Shown here: positions 17,590 to 27,423 of the stretch, one piece after another
How the letters are laid out: each line of letters opens with the position of its first letter
Numbering within the stretch: position 1 is the first letter of the stretch
Source of the DNA: Chara braunii
Lineage: Eukaryota; Streptophyta; Charophyceae; Charales; Characeae
NCBI GenBank assembly: GCA_003427395.1
Contig: BFEA01000406.1
Coordinates: forward strand, 761,586 to 798,167
Length of the DNA: 36,582 nucleotides
Direction: 5' to 3'
Made by a program: the position numbers and the translations under genes
The notes under the pieces: generated by a model
The model's database searches: none
What the model saw: only the letters and a program-made list of their open reading frames with translations
Told to the model about the DNA's origin: nothing

Positions 17590-19800
17590 TCATGCTGTGA
17601 CGAGCGCTGAGTTGCCAGGTCTCACCCTAGCGGCTATCCCATTCAACACATCAAGAATGGCATCGCTAGCAGGCCGACAACGTTTGTCGATGCTTGCGCA
17701 CTTCATTGCAAGCCGTGCCACTTCCCGCGCCAGGTCCACATCCCAAAGACCCGCACGATGATCGAGCGCATTTCGAAACGCCATGTCGTCGTTCACCACC
17801 TCTTCCATCATTTCCGCCACGTTCGCCGACCCTGCCGATTGACTTCCTAGCCTTCCGGTCAACATCTCAAGGAACGTGACTCCGAGAGCGAAAACGTCAG
17901 TCTTCTCGTCGCATTTGCGTTTGCTGAAGTACTCCGGCGCAATGTGTTCGATGCTCGTTCCGAGGGGCAAACGGATTCCCGGCGTTTGCCCGATCTCCGC
18001 CTGTTGGCGGAGCGTGATTACGCTGTCGATGCTGCTAATTTTAGACACAAAGTCTTTGTCCAAGAGGATGTTGGAGGGGTTGATGCAGCCATGAATGATG
18101 GGACGACCCGTTGCCGACGTGTCGGCGTGCAGAAAGAAGAGAGCTTGAGCAACCTCAGACATAATCCGCAGCCGGTCGAACCATGGCAATCGTGCTGCTG
18201 CTGCGCCGGACCCTTCCTGCGGCGAAACGCAGTCCTTTACGCTTCCATTCGCCATGGGCTCGTAAATCAGACAGTTCTGCTCATTGCAAACACCCAAAAA
18301 TCGCAGCAAGTGTGGGTGCTTGAGGGAGGTCAACTTGTCCACCAGGTCTTTGTCCAACAGGGTCGAAAGATTGCGGACGGCGAGCCTCTTCATTTGGACA
18401 GGCACAACTTGACGGAGCTGACCGCATTCGAAGCCTCCGTTGCTCTGGTGGTCTGCTGCTACTACTCTTGACTGGCCGCCGACCTGTAGATTTTCGGCCG
18501 GATATACCTGCCATGGGATGTCACCGGCATCCAGCTTCCGGCTTCCTTGGCTACTGTTCTCCAACAGACTTATCCTCCGCTCCAGCATACATGTCTCACC
18601 CTCCAGCTGCCGAATCGTGTCCGCTTGCTTGTTCATTATTTTGTTCCGCAGCTCTATTGCTTCAGACAGCATTTGCTGTGCATGTGCTTCTCTCGTCACC
18701 GCCTGCCGCAGCAACTGCTCTAGCGATTCCGGTATATGTGATCTAGGCAAAAGATCGGGTTGCGTTTCTATAATAATCTCCAACAGCGCAAACTCCCTTC
18801 TCCCGCCAATCACAAGCATATCACAGCTGGTGCTTTCGCAAGCAGCCATGCTACAGATCTCGGTCAAAACACTGGAGTGGGCCATCACCGGCTGGTAGGT
18901 TGACTCCGCCCAAGCGCAAATCATTCCAAACTCCGAGGCGGCGAAGATGTAGGGCAACCGGGGATGTGCGAATACGGCACAGACGCTGCGGTCGAGCCCT
19001 GTGAGTTCCGCTGCCAGGCGTGATTTCTCGTAGTCCCATACCTCAACCGTGCCTTCGCTCGTACCAGCGATCAAAAGCGGGCTCTGGCGCTTGGTGTAGA
19101 ACTGCAGGACCGTGGTCTGGTGGTCGCTGGTGACCGTGTACAGAATAGACTTGTTCTCAGCGCTCCACACTCGGATTTTGTTGTCGCTATAGGCGTTGGC
19201 AAATACGACTCTGCGGTCATGCGGGTGCAAAGCCACAGCCGTCACTCTGGCTCCAGCCGGACTTCTGAAGCTCTTCACCGCCCAGCCCGCATTCCAATTC
19301 CACAGCTTGGAGCTCTTCTCCGAAAACGTCATGAGGTACGACGAGTTGGGGTGGATGACCATGTCGTGCATGGAGCACTTGTGCGGTTGAAACTGCTTGA
19401 TTAGGTCCCATTCGAAGTTGGAAGTGTTTACCCTGCGCATCAGGATACTGTTTCGATTGCTCAGAACGATGAACAGACCGCCATGGCGCTCAAGGAACTT
19501 CACCGCATCCCAAGGACCCAGTTGTTCGTCGATGTTCCAGCTGGTGATCATAGTCTGCTGCGCACAGTCCCACACTTGGATCGATCTGCACTGCTCTATG
19601 AAGATGACCCATGGCTCACGAGGGTGCACGTCGACGTACAGGAAACTGTCGTCGCCATGGAGGCCCTTCGAAACATCTCTGGCCTTGTGAAACAGGACAG
19701 TCAAGTCAAGTCGTGTGCGCGAGTTGCTCACCCCACTCACCCCACTCACCCCACTCATGTCACTGTTATCCATGCTAACATAACTCATGCTATCCGCCAT
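17590..19800 (-). CDS. Coatomer beta-prime-like WD40 / coiled-coil / plant-type pseudokinase fusion protein
   Basis: A 736-codon uninterrupted frame. Residues 1-45: a Ser-rich start with a tandem SGV repeat. About 45-345: WD40 repeats resembling coatomer beta-prime (VDVHPREPW, KLWNWNAGW, KIRVW, TVEVWDYEKS, FAHPRLPYIFAASE). About 357-415: likely coiled coil. About 455-725: a kinase-like fold of the plant receptor-like/U-box type (HPHLLRFLG 495-503, LIYEPMANGS, APEYF 621-625, DVFALGVTFLEMLTG). The VAIK Lys is kept (K471), but the helix-C Glu is Leu, HRD Asp is Cys (C572), the HRD+2 Lys is Asn, and DFG is replaced by Ser-Ile-Asp. It is therefore predicted to be a pseudokinase. WD40 propellers bind proteins, so a scaffold or signalling role is inferred; a role in COPI vesicles is only suggested by similarity. 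The ATG at 19800 is the first in the frame. No introns are apparent. Confidence 0.85.
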   Translation of the reverse strand: MADSMSYVSMDNSDMSGVSGVSGVSNSRTRLDLTVLFHKARDVSKGLHGDDSFLYVDVHPREPWVIFIEQCRSIQVWDCAQQTMITSWNIDEQLGPWDAVKFLERHGGLFIVLSNRNSILMRRVNTSNFEWDLIKQFQPHKCSMHDMVIHPNSSYLMTFSEKSSKLWNWNAGWAVKSFRSPAGARVTAVALHPHDRRVVFANAYSDNKIRVWSAENKSILYTVTSDHQTTVLQFYTKRQSPLLIAGTSEGTVEVWDYEKSRLAAELTGLDRSVCAVFAHPRLPYIFAASEFGMICAWAESTYQPVMAHSSVLTEICSMAACESTSCDMLVIGGRREFALLEIIIETQPDLLPRSHIPESLEQLLRQAVTREAHAQQMLSEAIELRNKIMNKQADTIRQLEGETCMLERRISLLENSSQGSRKLDAGDIPWQVYPAENLQVGGQSRVVAADHQSNGGFECGQLRQVVPVQMKRLAVRNLSTLLDKDLVDKLTSLKHPHLLRFLGVCNEQNCLIYEPMANGSVKDCVSPQEGSGAAAARLPWFDRLRIMSEVAQALFFLHADTSATGRPIIHGCINPSNILLDKDFVSKISSIDSVITLRQQAEIGQTPGIRLPLGTSIEHIAPEYFSKRKCDEKTDVFALGVTFLEMLTGRLGSQSAGSANVAEMMEEVVNDDMAFRNALDHRAGLWDVDLAREVARLAMKCASIDKRCRPASDAILDVLNGIAARVRPGNSALVTA
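19733..19757 (-). repeat. 9-bp tandem repeat encoding Ser-Gly-Val units
   Basis: CTCACCCCA repeated near-perfectly about three times on the plus strand encodes the SGVSGVSGV stretch near the protein N-terminus. Confidence 0.85.
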
Positions 19801-19847
19801 GATCCTTCTTCCCTTTTTCTGGGTCCCTTTGGCTCTTGTCAGCTCCC

Positions 19848-19990
19848 ACTGACGCTGACTCAGAGATCGTCGATTCGAACTTCTTCAAAGTGATGACAGT
19901 GTCCACTGGCACACACGTTGCAACTCCGACGCGCTTGACCCGCCCGTGGACCGCCTCACCGACGCTGAGATCGTTGATTCGAAGTATATA
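19848..19990 (-). promoter_or_regulatory. Likely promoter region of the WD40-pseudokinase gene, with TATA-like box
   Basis: On the minus strand GGGCTATATACTTC (TATATA at 19985-19990) lies about 185 bp before the ATG, a plausible TATA box for a 5' UTR of about 150 nt. Two direct copies of GACGCTGA-(CTCA)-GAGATCGT-GATTCGAA (19852-19883 and 19960-19983) lie around it and could be duplicated control sites. This is inference from position only. Confidence 0.4.
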
Positions 19991-21218
19991 GCCCAGTTCT
20001 TGTCTTGAGAATATGTCCCCTCGCAGTCACTTCGCTACTCCGAGGGGCTTTAAGTAAAGTTTAGCCGCCAGTAGAACCGCCCCAGCCTTGCAGAAACAGC
20101 CAACTCACTCATCGCCACCGCACTGTAGCAATGCCCCGGCCTAGGGAATCACAATGCCTGGTGGTGCCAGCCAAAAAAGGGGAAAAAAAAAAAAAAAGCG
20201 CTGCTGGCGGCTCGGAAGAGCTTGGCGCACAGTAAGGCGCCCTCAGCCCATTCGTGTACTGGTAGTGTTTTTTTTTTTTTTTTTTTGAAGTCAAAAGAGA
20301 GAACCTGTATGTCAAGTACCCAAAAAAGACGGACATCAACAAACCCTTGCAGTTTTGAGCAGTCAAAAGGTTACCACCACTTCTGGCTGCTTGGCATTTG
20401 TGCTAAGACGAGCTTGCCAACGTGTCCGTTTAATATCTGAAACCAACACTGAAACTAGGAGTCTAGGACCAAGATCCAGACTGAGAGTGGATACGTCAGA
20501 TAGAGAATCCAAGTGGCACTGCACAGTTCTCTCTGCAACTTCAATCTCCACACTCTGCTGATGACTTTATCGTGAAGGAGTAACTGTTCCGGAGCAACCT
20601 AGGTTCTCGAGGAATGCTTCCTAGCACTGCAGCACAGAATGGCAGAATGCACATTGTCATGCAAGAAGACTGTTTTCAAGGCAGGAAAGTTTAATAGTAG
20701 ATTAGAACAGCAGAGTCATAATTTGCATGTCAGGGCCTCAAATGTTTTTTGAATCCCTCTTCCGCCAGTTTTTTGTGGCCCCCATATGTACATATTCACT
20801 GGAGGGCATTGCCAAGATAAAATGCCCCACCCACCTGCATATTATTCAATGCACTTACCGAACGCACAAGGTCACCATGTGAAAAAGATGCTTTTCATCA
20901 AATAGCTCATAGTACTCTCTTTCGCACCTGTGGTTTGAACTGCGGACCTGGTACGTCCCCGGTTTGCCTCACCGGCGTGATGGCGGCACCACGCACCAGT
21001 CTGCATAGATCACCCTCATTCCCATCAGGAAGAATAAAGCGCAAAACATAATATTCCCTGAAAAAAATGAGAGTGAAGCGGAGTCTTCCTTTGAGCAGTG
21101 GCTGATGCAGAACTTCGCTGGTAATCCAATCAATCACGATGCATAACAATGACCCAGAAAAAAAACGACAACTCTGTGTCTGTGCATGCTTCTTTCATCT
21201 GTTTTGCAATTTTTTTTG
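19991..21218. other. Unassigned intergenic sequence
   Basis: Contains an A-run and T-run (about 20171-20286) and otherwise unique-looking sequence. A box-B-like GTTCAAACC on the minus strand near 20932-20940 lacks a supporting tRNA fold. No gene recognised. Confidence 0.45.
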
Positions 21219-21370
21219 AACTGCCATTTCGTCAAAACGGACTTTTTATATTTTTTTACCGAAATTGAAACTGAGTAATTTGGCCAAAAACGGGTCCAAA
21301 TATTTGGCTCCTGAGGGTCCACCCTTCTTAAAACGCCGGACCCCCTGGATGTCCACACATACATGGCATT
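21219..21370 (+). repeat. Family-B single arm
   Basis: Begins AACTGCCATTTCGTCAAAAC and continues through GAAATTGAAACTGAG, CTCCTGAGGGTCCA and CGCCGGACCCCCTGGATGT, matching the left arm of 5273-5616 and the copy at 27126. No inverse partner is seen nearby, so it is a solo arm. Confidence 0.7.
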
Positions 21371-22429
21371 TTTTGCGTTTCCCACTCAAACTTCAGTCTC
21401 CCACTTCGTGGCCGCAAGTCGGAGCATTAGTATGTGTTCGTTGGGCCTTATGGCAACACGATAACAAGCTTTTCTGTTCCCTTTTTTTGGGGACACAAGA
21501 ACAGCGATAAGACATATAGAATTGAATTTGATTGAATTGATGATTCACTCACTGAACTGGTAGTCTGGTGCACTGTTTTCCGATTGTTTTGATGCAACTG
21601 TTAGGGACCTGCCAGAACACGGACTGGGAACACTGCTGATTTTCTGAGTTCTGCCGCTGGAATGAATGCCTTAAGGACCTCCGAAAACATGGACTGGGAA
21701 CACTGCTGATTTTCTGAGTTCTGCCGCTGGAATGAATGCCTTGCTGAGATTCCCGCTTGTTGCTGAGTTTTCTAAGTCTGTGTCAATGTGTGTCTGCGTG
21801 CTTGCCGGTCTGCATGCCTGTCTGGGGTTTGTTTGGGAGGCCCCACGGGGCCGGTACTTACGTGTGGCCGTGACTTTGGGGTTGCAGCGGGGAAAAACAC
21901 GCAAGTGGCCGAAGGGGTAGATTAGGGCACACCCGAGTGACAGTAGTGTAGGCCCGTAGGCACTCAAGTAGAGGTCGGCAGGTACCACTCGAAGTAGTGT
22001 TAACAGATGTGTTGGGAACTGGAGGCAGAGCAGAAGAAGACAAAAAGTTGGTATTTTTGGAGGCCCAGTAGCGGTAGGCTGGGTTGAGGCGGGTACCAGT
22101 CCACGTAGCCTGAGTCTACAGCCTGTACGGACTATATCAGAGTCTTGATGTTTCCTCCGAAAGGGAGGAGGTACCAGTTGCTCGGAGGCCATGCGGCCTG
22201 GAAGTCACCGCCCAAGAGGCAGGTTGGCCTCTATATCTCCAGGGAAGGCAATGAGCTCTTCCGCATTTTGCTGCTTGCGAGTTTGGCGTCACGCTGCTGG
22301 ACCGCTGGTTGGAAGCAGTGCTGTGGGGAAGAGGAGCGCCCAGTTCTCCACCTTGGCTATGGTGGAGGAGCTCGGGTAGGAGGAGGAGGAAGAAGGGGAC
22401 TAGGGGAGGGGAGCTTCAGGAGTACTTAC
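21371..22429. other. Unassigned sequence with a 69-bp tandem duplication
   Basis: Apart from the duplication at 21605-21742, the region has no recognised features. A short palindrome (CTCCGAAAGGGAGGAGG, about 22154) is visible. A possible second exon of the gene suggested at 22430-22551 would lie at about 22127-22320. Confidence 0.4.
21605..21742 (+). repeat. Tandem duplication, 69-bp unit
   Basis: Two consecutive copies starting GGACCTGCCAGAACACGGAC and GGACCTCCGAAAACATGGAC. The remaining 49 bases, from ACTGGGAACACTGCTGATTT onward, are nearly identical. Confidence 0.93.
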
Positions 22430-22551
22430 CTGGCCATGGTGGACGCCGTCTTCATCACCTTGGTGGGCGCTGCATCTCGAAGGCCCCCGTTGGGGTAGAT
22501 CTGAAGCTTTGAGGCAGAGTCAGGCATGGCGGCCGGAGAGGAAGTAGCCAT
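22430..22551 (-). CDS. Candidate first coding exon of an unknown gene
   Basis: On the minus strand an ATG at 22551 opens 40 codons plus two bases (starting MATSSPAAMPDSASKLQIYP) and ends exactly at a consensus plant-type splice donor, CCAG|GTAAGT (intron from 22429). A pyrimidine-rich acceptor CTTCCCCACAG (ending at 22321) would give a 108-nt intron and keep the frame open for about 65 further codons, to a stop near 22127. I recognise no family. The fit of start, length, donor and acceptor is suggestive, but a chance open stretch cannot be excluded. Confidence 0.3.
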
Positions 22552-23046
22552 AGCTGCTTTGCGTTCTCTTTTGCACGTCAGGGCAAGGCCCTTAGTAGTC
22601 CGCCATAGCCTTGGCCTAAACGAAGAAGAGAGACGAGGGCGGCCATGGCTATGGTGGACCACTTGTTGTGCTGGCAGTAGAAGAGGGATTGGGAACTTGA
22701 TTCTGGCTCAGCCATTCATCATTATTATTATTAATTACTGTTTGAATAAGAGGGGAGGAGATAAGGACGAGGATTTGGATGGCGAGAAGAAAGAGTAATT
22801 ATCATCGGTCTTTTGTTGGTGTACATCTCCTTCTTCTTCTTTACCTCTCTCTCATCTCATTGACAAGTTCATTCATTTCTTTTGCAATAGGACAGAATTG
22901 TTCTTTCTCGTGAATTTTGCACCTCGAAATTTGCCAGGATTGTAACACATAATATGATGTGGTTTATTTCGTTTTGCCCTGTTTCTTAAGTATGATTTCG
23001 TTTTGAGGATAACTTCCAAACTCGATGCCTGTCCAAATGGTTATAA
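22552..23046. other. Unassigned sequence
   Basis: ATT trinucleotides (about 22719-22733) and pyrimidine tracts only. No gene recognised. Confidence 0.4.
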
Positions 23047-23170
23047 GAGGATGCTGGACCCTATTTCCAGCAGGTGCAGCACCCCACCAATAAAAAGGAG
23101 CCATCATAATGCAGTATTAATGGTTTGTCCTGATGCACGTGTCTGCTCTTACGAGCACCTACATTAGGCC
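23047..23170 (+). repeat. Dispersed repeat, family A, copy 3
   Basis: Carries GATGCTGGACCC, TTTCCAGCAGGTG, CCCCACCAATA and the later TGTCTGCTCTTAC block, in the order and spacing of 1209-1330. Confidence 0.65.
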
Positions 23171-23203
23171 CCTATGTGACGGTCTGAACGCTGCGAATGT
23201 GAA

Positions 23204-23276
23204 GATCCATTCTATTTTTCTCATTCTATGAATGGAAGCCGCAGGGTTGGAGACTTACGTGTTGGCTGGTGCGTTG
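23204..23276 (+). repeat. Family-E repeat leading into a CT microsatellite, copy 1
   Basis: ATTCTATTTTTCTCATTCTA, TGAATGGAAGC, then GGTTGGAGACTTACGTG. It parallels 25308-25385, which ends in GGTTGGAGACTTACCTG directly before a CT tract. Here the following sequence is a gap that also ends in a CT tract. Confidence 0.6.
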
Positions 23277-23296
23277 CGCATCCTATCCATGGAAAA

Positions 23297-23690
23297 NNNN
23301 NNNNNNNNNNNNNNNNNNNNNNNNNNNNNNNNNNNNNNNNNNNNNNNNNNNNNNNNNNNNNNNNNNNNNNNNNNNNNNNNNNNNNNNNNNNNNNNNNNNN
23401 NNNNNNNNNNNNNNNNNNNNNNNNNNNNNNNNNNNNNNNNNNNNNNNNNNNNNNNNNNNNNNNNNNNNNNNNNNNNNNNNNNNNNNNNNNNNNNNNNNNN
23501 NNNNNNNNNNNNNNNNNNNNNNNNNNNNNNNNNNNNNNNNNNNNNNNNNNNNNNNNNNNNNNNNNNNNNNNNNNNNNNNNNNNNNNNNNNNNNNNNNNNN
23601 NNNNNNNNNNNNNNNNNNNNNNNNNNNNNNNNNNNNNNNNNNNNNNNNNNNNNNNNNNNNNNNNNNNNNNNNNNNNNNNNNNNNNNNNNN
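23297..23690. other. Assembly gap (394 N)
   Basis: Undetermined bases ending directly in a CT/CA microsatellite, so the gap probably hides more simple repeat. Confidence 0.99.

Positions 23691-23782
<92 letters not shown>
23691..23782 (+). repeat. (CT)n(CA)n compound microsatellite
   Basis: CT dinucleotides to 23740 followed by CA dinucleotides to 23782. Confidence 0.98.
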
Positions 23783-23786
<4 letters not shown>

Positions 23787-24581
23787 CAGTGTTATGTCTG
23801 TTTTTTCCTCTTGTTGTCTGTTCTCCCTCTGATTTTTTCGAAGTACTTTTACATACCCAACTGAGCAGCGCCACCCTTAAGTAGTGCCAAACAGTCGGTG
23901 GTTCCTCTTTTGGAGTGCCAACTGCATGCTCAGGGGGGGCACTCGGTTCGGGATGTCTGTGTTGCCTGTAGGTGATGACGGATGCTTGTCGGTGTGTCTC
24001 CCTGGCTCAGTGGGTGGTGAGAACCAACAGTCTGCGGTGTTCAATTGTGATGTGAGTAGGTCATAGGCTGCTTTGCTCCGTGTTGGATGTGTGGACGACC
24101 TTGCCTCAACTCTGCCGCTGCCCTGCTGCCTGTCCCGCTTGCTTCACATGTGATTCTTTGCAGGTCGATGAGTTCGCTGTGTGGTGTGGCCGTGCAGCTG
24201 GTGTTGCCTTGCTGCCCTTCTGCTGGTTATGCCTTCCGTGTTTGCTGCTTGTGGGCCTTGTTGGATGGTTGCCTTGTTGCTGATGCCTTGTGCTTTGCTC
24301 CACGGTTGCCGAGCTGCTGGTCCGCTCGCCCTGTCATCCGGTGCAGTGTGGTTGCCTTGTTTGTGTTGTCTTGTGCGTCACTACACGGTTGCAGCGCTGC
24401 TTCTCCTCTGTGCCATGCGCTCCTTGCAGTCGTTTTTGGCATTGTGCAGCCGTGTTGCCTCTACCGTGTTGCCTGGTGCTCCACAGGGTTGCTGCCCGCT
24501 GCTATGTTCTGCTTGGAGACAGTCTACCTTTAACACGGGTCAAAGGGTTCATGACCCAAACCATCAAATACGGAGATTCCG
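23783..24581. other. Low-complexity T/G/C-rich sequence, no gene
   Basis: From about 24070 to 24500 it is built of recurring TTGCCT, GCTGCT, TGTGCT and CGGTTGC words, so all three forward frames stay open and read Cys/Leu/Val/Ala-rich. Openness in several frames at once is a composition effect, so no protein is called. Confidence 0.5.
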
Positions 24582-24640
24582 CGGATTGTCGAGGGTTCAG
24601 CCTCCAGATGAGACGGTGCAACTCCGAAGAAACTATCTTG
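24582..24640 (+). ncRNA. Degenerate type III hammerhead-like motif
   Basis: GTC (24588-24590) is followed by a perfect stem I, GAGG/CCTC (24591-24594 with 24601-24604). Then come CAGATGA (24605-24611, the invariant U4 changed to A), a three-pair stem II (CGG/CCG) and GAAA (24629-24632). Stem III pairs CGGATTG with CTATCTTG, with one U-U mismatch. It resembles 14191-14260 in sequence (GAGGGTTCA before the core). The U4 change should abolish cleavage. Confidence 0.35.
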
Positions 24641-25307
24641 TCATCATCAGTTTTTTATTTTATTTTTTATGTTTTAGTCTTTTCGGTCTTTTCTGTTTTT
24701 TTTGCTTTGCCTGCTTGAGTGATGTCTGCCCTCCTGCCTCCCCCGTGCCCTCCAACCATTGACTTTTGCTGTTGCCTGTTGTCTTATGCTTGGGGTATCT
24801 TTCTGCACTCGCACTTTGCTTTTGTCTTTCCTTGTTTTGTGCATTTATGTATGGTCTGCCCTCCCACCCCCCCCTTGCCCCCCAGTCCTTGTGCCTTTCT
24901 GCAGTGTGTTGTCGTTGCCTCCTTGCCTTCTGCCTTATCGTGCTTCTTTTCCCCGTCTTGTGGTGTCTGTTTGATAGTGTGTGTTCCAGTTGGCATCCCC
25001 GCAAAGTGGAGTGGGAGCATGGACGGTGCCGTCCGGCATAGTCATTCCCCACCTTACAGTATAGGTTCCGTCTGCACCATGCCTACAAGTTTTTGTTCCC
25101 ACCTCTGCGTACCGGATGCCTCAGACTCTGCACCACGCCTACAACTTTTCATTCTTAAGGTGCATCGATATATTATTTCGGAGCTTGATTATGATGCGGT
25201 TCTCGTATCATACCGCAAACGTGTCATATTAAGCGGGACACATTTTCACACACACACACACAAAAAAAAAAAAAAAGGCAATGTATACTTCCATTTTCTA
25301 GGCGTAG
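24641..25307. other. Unassigned T/C-rich sequence
   Basis: Pyrimidine-rich DNA with a short CA tract (25248-25262) and A-run (25262-25277). GCACCA-GCCTACAA occurs twice (25075, 25130). No gene recognised. Confidence 0.4.
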
Positions 25308-25385
25308 ATTCATTCGATTTTGCTCATCGTATAGATGGAAGCACCATTAGCCTCTGAGGTCAGCCGCGAGGTTGGAGACTTACCT
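25308..25385 (+). repeat. Family-E repeat leading into a CT microsatellite, copy 2
   Basis: ATTCATTCGATTTTGCTCAT, AGATGGAAGC, then GGTTGGAGACTTACCTG immediately before the (CT)n tract at 25393. Compare 23204-23276. Confidence 0.65.
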
Positions 25386-25388
25386 GTT

Positions 25389-25560
<172 letters not shown>

Positions 25561-25701
25561 TGCTATGGGCCACATATTTGCATTCACATTCATTTTGAGT
25601 GAGCGGTACGGCTGAATGTGGTAAGATTCATCCAAAAATTAACATGGCAGTCAGAAATGAAGAACATGGAGTTGGAGGGTGGGGGTGGGATTTTTTTGGG
25701 G

Positions 25702-25702
<1 letters not shown>

Positions 25703-25757
<55 letters not shown>
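25703..25757 (+). repeat. (GA)n microsatellite
   Basis: Uninterrupted GA dinucleotide tract. Confidence 0.98.
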
Positions 25758-25759
<2 letters not shown>

Positions 25760-26578
25760 ATAAACCAAGTGGGACGGAGATGGGTAGACCGCAGGCGCCT
25801 TCACGGAAAGGGGAGGGGGCCAGTGCATGTGGGAAAGTGTAGTTTCGATTTGCATTCCCGCTCCCCCCCAGGCCGGGTTGGTAGAACGCATGGTCCAATT
25901 TTCTGGACCAGGCCCTAGGCCATACGGGCAAGGGGGAATTTTCCTGCCATTACGGGTTCGGGCCTGCAGTTTTTCACCGCCCCAAACCCCTTTTTGTAGA
26001 TTTAGTTGCCAACCGCACTTTTCTCTGACCCGCAGTTTTTTCTAATAGATCTGAACTGAAACGGCACTTTTCTGAGCTTAGTCCCCCCCCAAAAAAAGCC
26101 CAACGGATTCTTCTCTACCCAAATTGCCATTTCAAACTCACGCCCAACAGATTCTTTTCTACCCAAATTGCTGTTTAAAACTCACGCCCTGATATCCCTT
26201 TGCAAGGCGCGTGTTCTGTTTTTGCCTTTGCGAACTCAGAACTTGATGCGTCCGCCCGTCCACCTTGTTTTTTTTTTTGTTTTTGTTTTTTTTTTAGAAC
26301 AACCCGATCGGATGCTAGGTGTGTGTAACAGTTTCAAAAAAAAAAAAAAAAAAACTTGGTAATCCAAGCAAACTACACACCATCACATCAGGACCTCTTC
26401 CTTTCTTCCCTTTCTTGGGAAACTGTGGCTGTGACACACTTTTAGTTTGGAATAGGCAAGAAAAGACGCGGCAAGTGTCATGGTGTGAGTTTTCAAATGT
26501 GCAAGTTTAGTGTGGGTATAAAACTGTACCATTCACTACCTGCAGGGGTAGTGGCCAATTAGGGTTTCCTTTTGGGTT
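25758..26578. other. Unassigned sequence with a ~48-bp tandem repeat
   Basis: Two tandem copies at about 26097-26189, each with GCCCAAC-GATTCTT-TCTACCCAAATTGC and ending AAACTCAC. T-runs and A-runs follow (26260-26355). No gene recognised. Confidence 0.5.
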
Positions 26579-27019
26579 AATTTCAAAAATATTGCTGTTT
26601 CAAAGTTTGGCAGCAAAAATGTCGTCCCTTCGAAGCTTCCTTTGCAAAAATAGAGGTTAAGTTGCAGCTTTATCGGGTTCCTGTAGTTTGCCGGCAAAAA
26701 TACCGCGTTTTGCAAAGTTTCACAGCGAAGGCCCTCTAGGCCCCTGGCCTCAGGGACATCTCGGTCATGGGCACGCCCAGATGCATCGGCCATGCCCCAA
26801 AAACAACAACAACAACAACAACCTTGAGTCCCTGAGTCCCTGAGGCCAGAGGCCTAGTGGTCCTTTGCTGTGAAACTGGGCAAAACGCAGTATTTTTGCT
26901 GGCAAACTATGGGAACCCGATAAAGATGCAACGAAACCTCTATTTTTGCAAAGGAAACTTCGAACGGATGACATTTTTGCTGCCAAACTTGGAAGGAGCA
27001 ATATTTTTGCTATTAATTC
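26579..27019. mobile_element. Foldback element with ~180-bp arms
   Basis: The left arm (26579-26757) and right arm (26834-27019) are inverse complements with substitutions over about 180 bp. Both contain CAGCAAAAATGTC or its inverse, CTTTGCAAAAATAGAGG, and TATCGGGTTCC. The loop holds a (CAA)n tract (26799-26822). Mirror-image reading frames on the two strands are caused by the symmetry. The motif TTTTTGC recurs about every 50 bases within each arm. Confidence 0.75.
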
Positions 27020-27125
27020 CATTACTGCTGAACTTGCCTACTATTGATTCTGAACGTTGTGTGTGACTCCAACGCCTTCTTGTTTTTGCAGACAAAACAC
27101 ACACCCTGCTTTATCTCTTCTAGGG

Positions 27126-27290
27126 AACTGCCATTTCGTCAAAATGGACTTTAATTTTTTTTATTTTTTTGAACTAAATTGAAACTGAGAATTTGGTTGA
27201 AAACAGGTCCAAATTTTCGGCTCCTGAGGGTCCGACGTTCTTAAAACGCCTGACCCCCTGGGCCCTGGATGTATGTGGCATCCTTGTGGA
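27126..27290 (+). repeat. Family-B single arm
   Basis: Begins AACTGCCATTTCGTCAAAAT and proceeds through TTGAAACTGAG, GGCTCCTGAGGGTCC, TTCTTAAAACGCC and ACCCCCTGG. No matching right arm is visible before the family-C MITE at 27427. Confidence 0.7.
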
Positions 27291-27423
27291 CCTAGGTGGA
27301 ACACGCAAAAATAGCAAAAATTGCAAAAACAGCAGCAGTTTGGAACACGCAAAAAAAGATACCGGCTTCGTTTCAAAAACAAAAGAGAAGAAGAGTAGTT
27401 TGGAAAGGCAAAAAAAAAGATTC

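Noticed and set aside
17590-19800. Reading the WD40-kinase gene as an active protein kinase
   Set aside because: The catalytic Asp of HRD, the DFG motif and the helix-C Glu are all replaced.
20909-21010. tRNA-like segment on the minus strand (GTTCAAACC)
   Set aside because: The T-stem does not pair and no acceptor or D stem can be drawn.
23228-23884. Frames of about 170-218 codons
   Set aside because: Most of their length is undetermined gap sequence plus CT/CA microsatellite.
24087-24762. Cys/Leu/Val-rich frames resembling membrane proteins
   Set aside because: All three forward frames are open over the same low-complexity T/G/C-rich DNA, so hydrophobicity is a composition effect.
26536-27066. 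Two similar frames on opposite strands (FLPANY / FLLANY)
   Set aside because: They are the two arms of one foldback element read outward, with no domain match.
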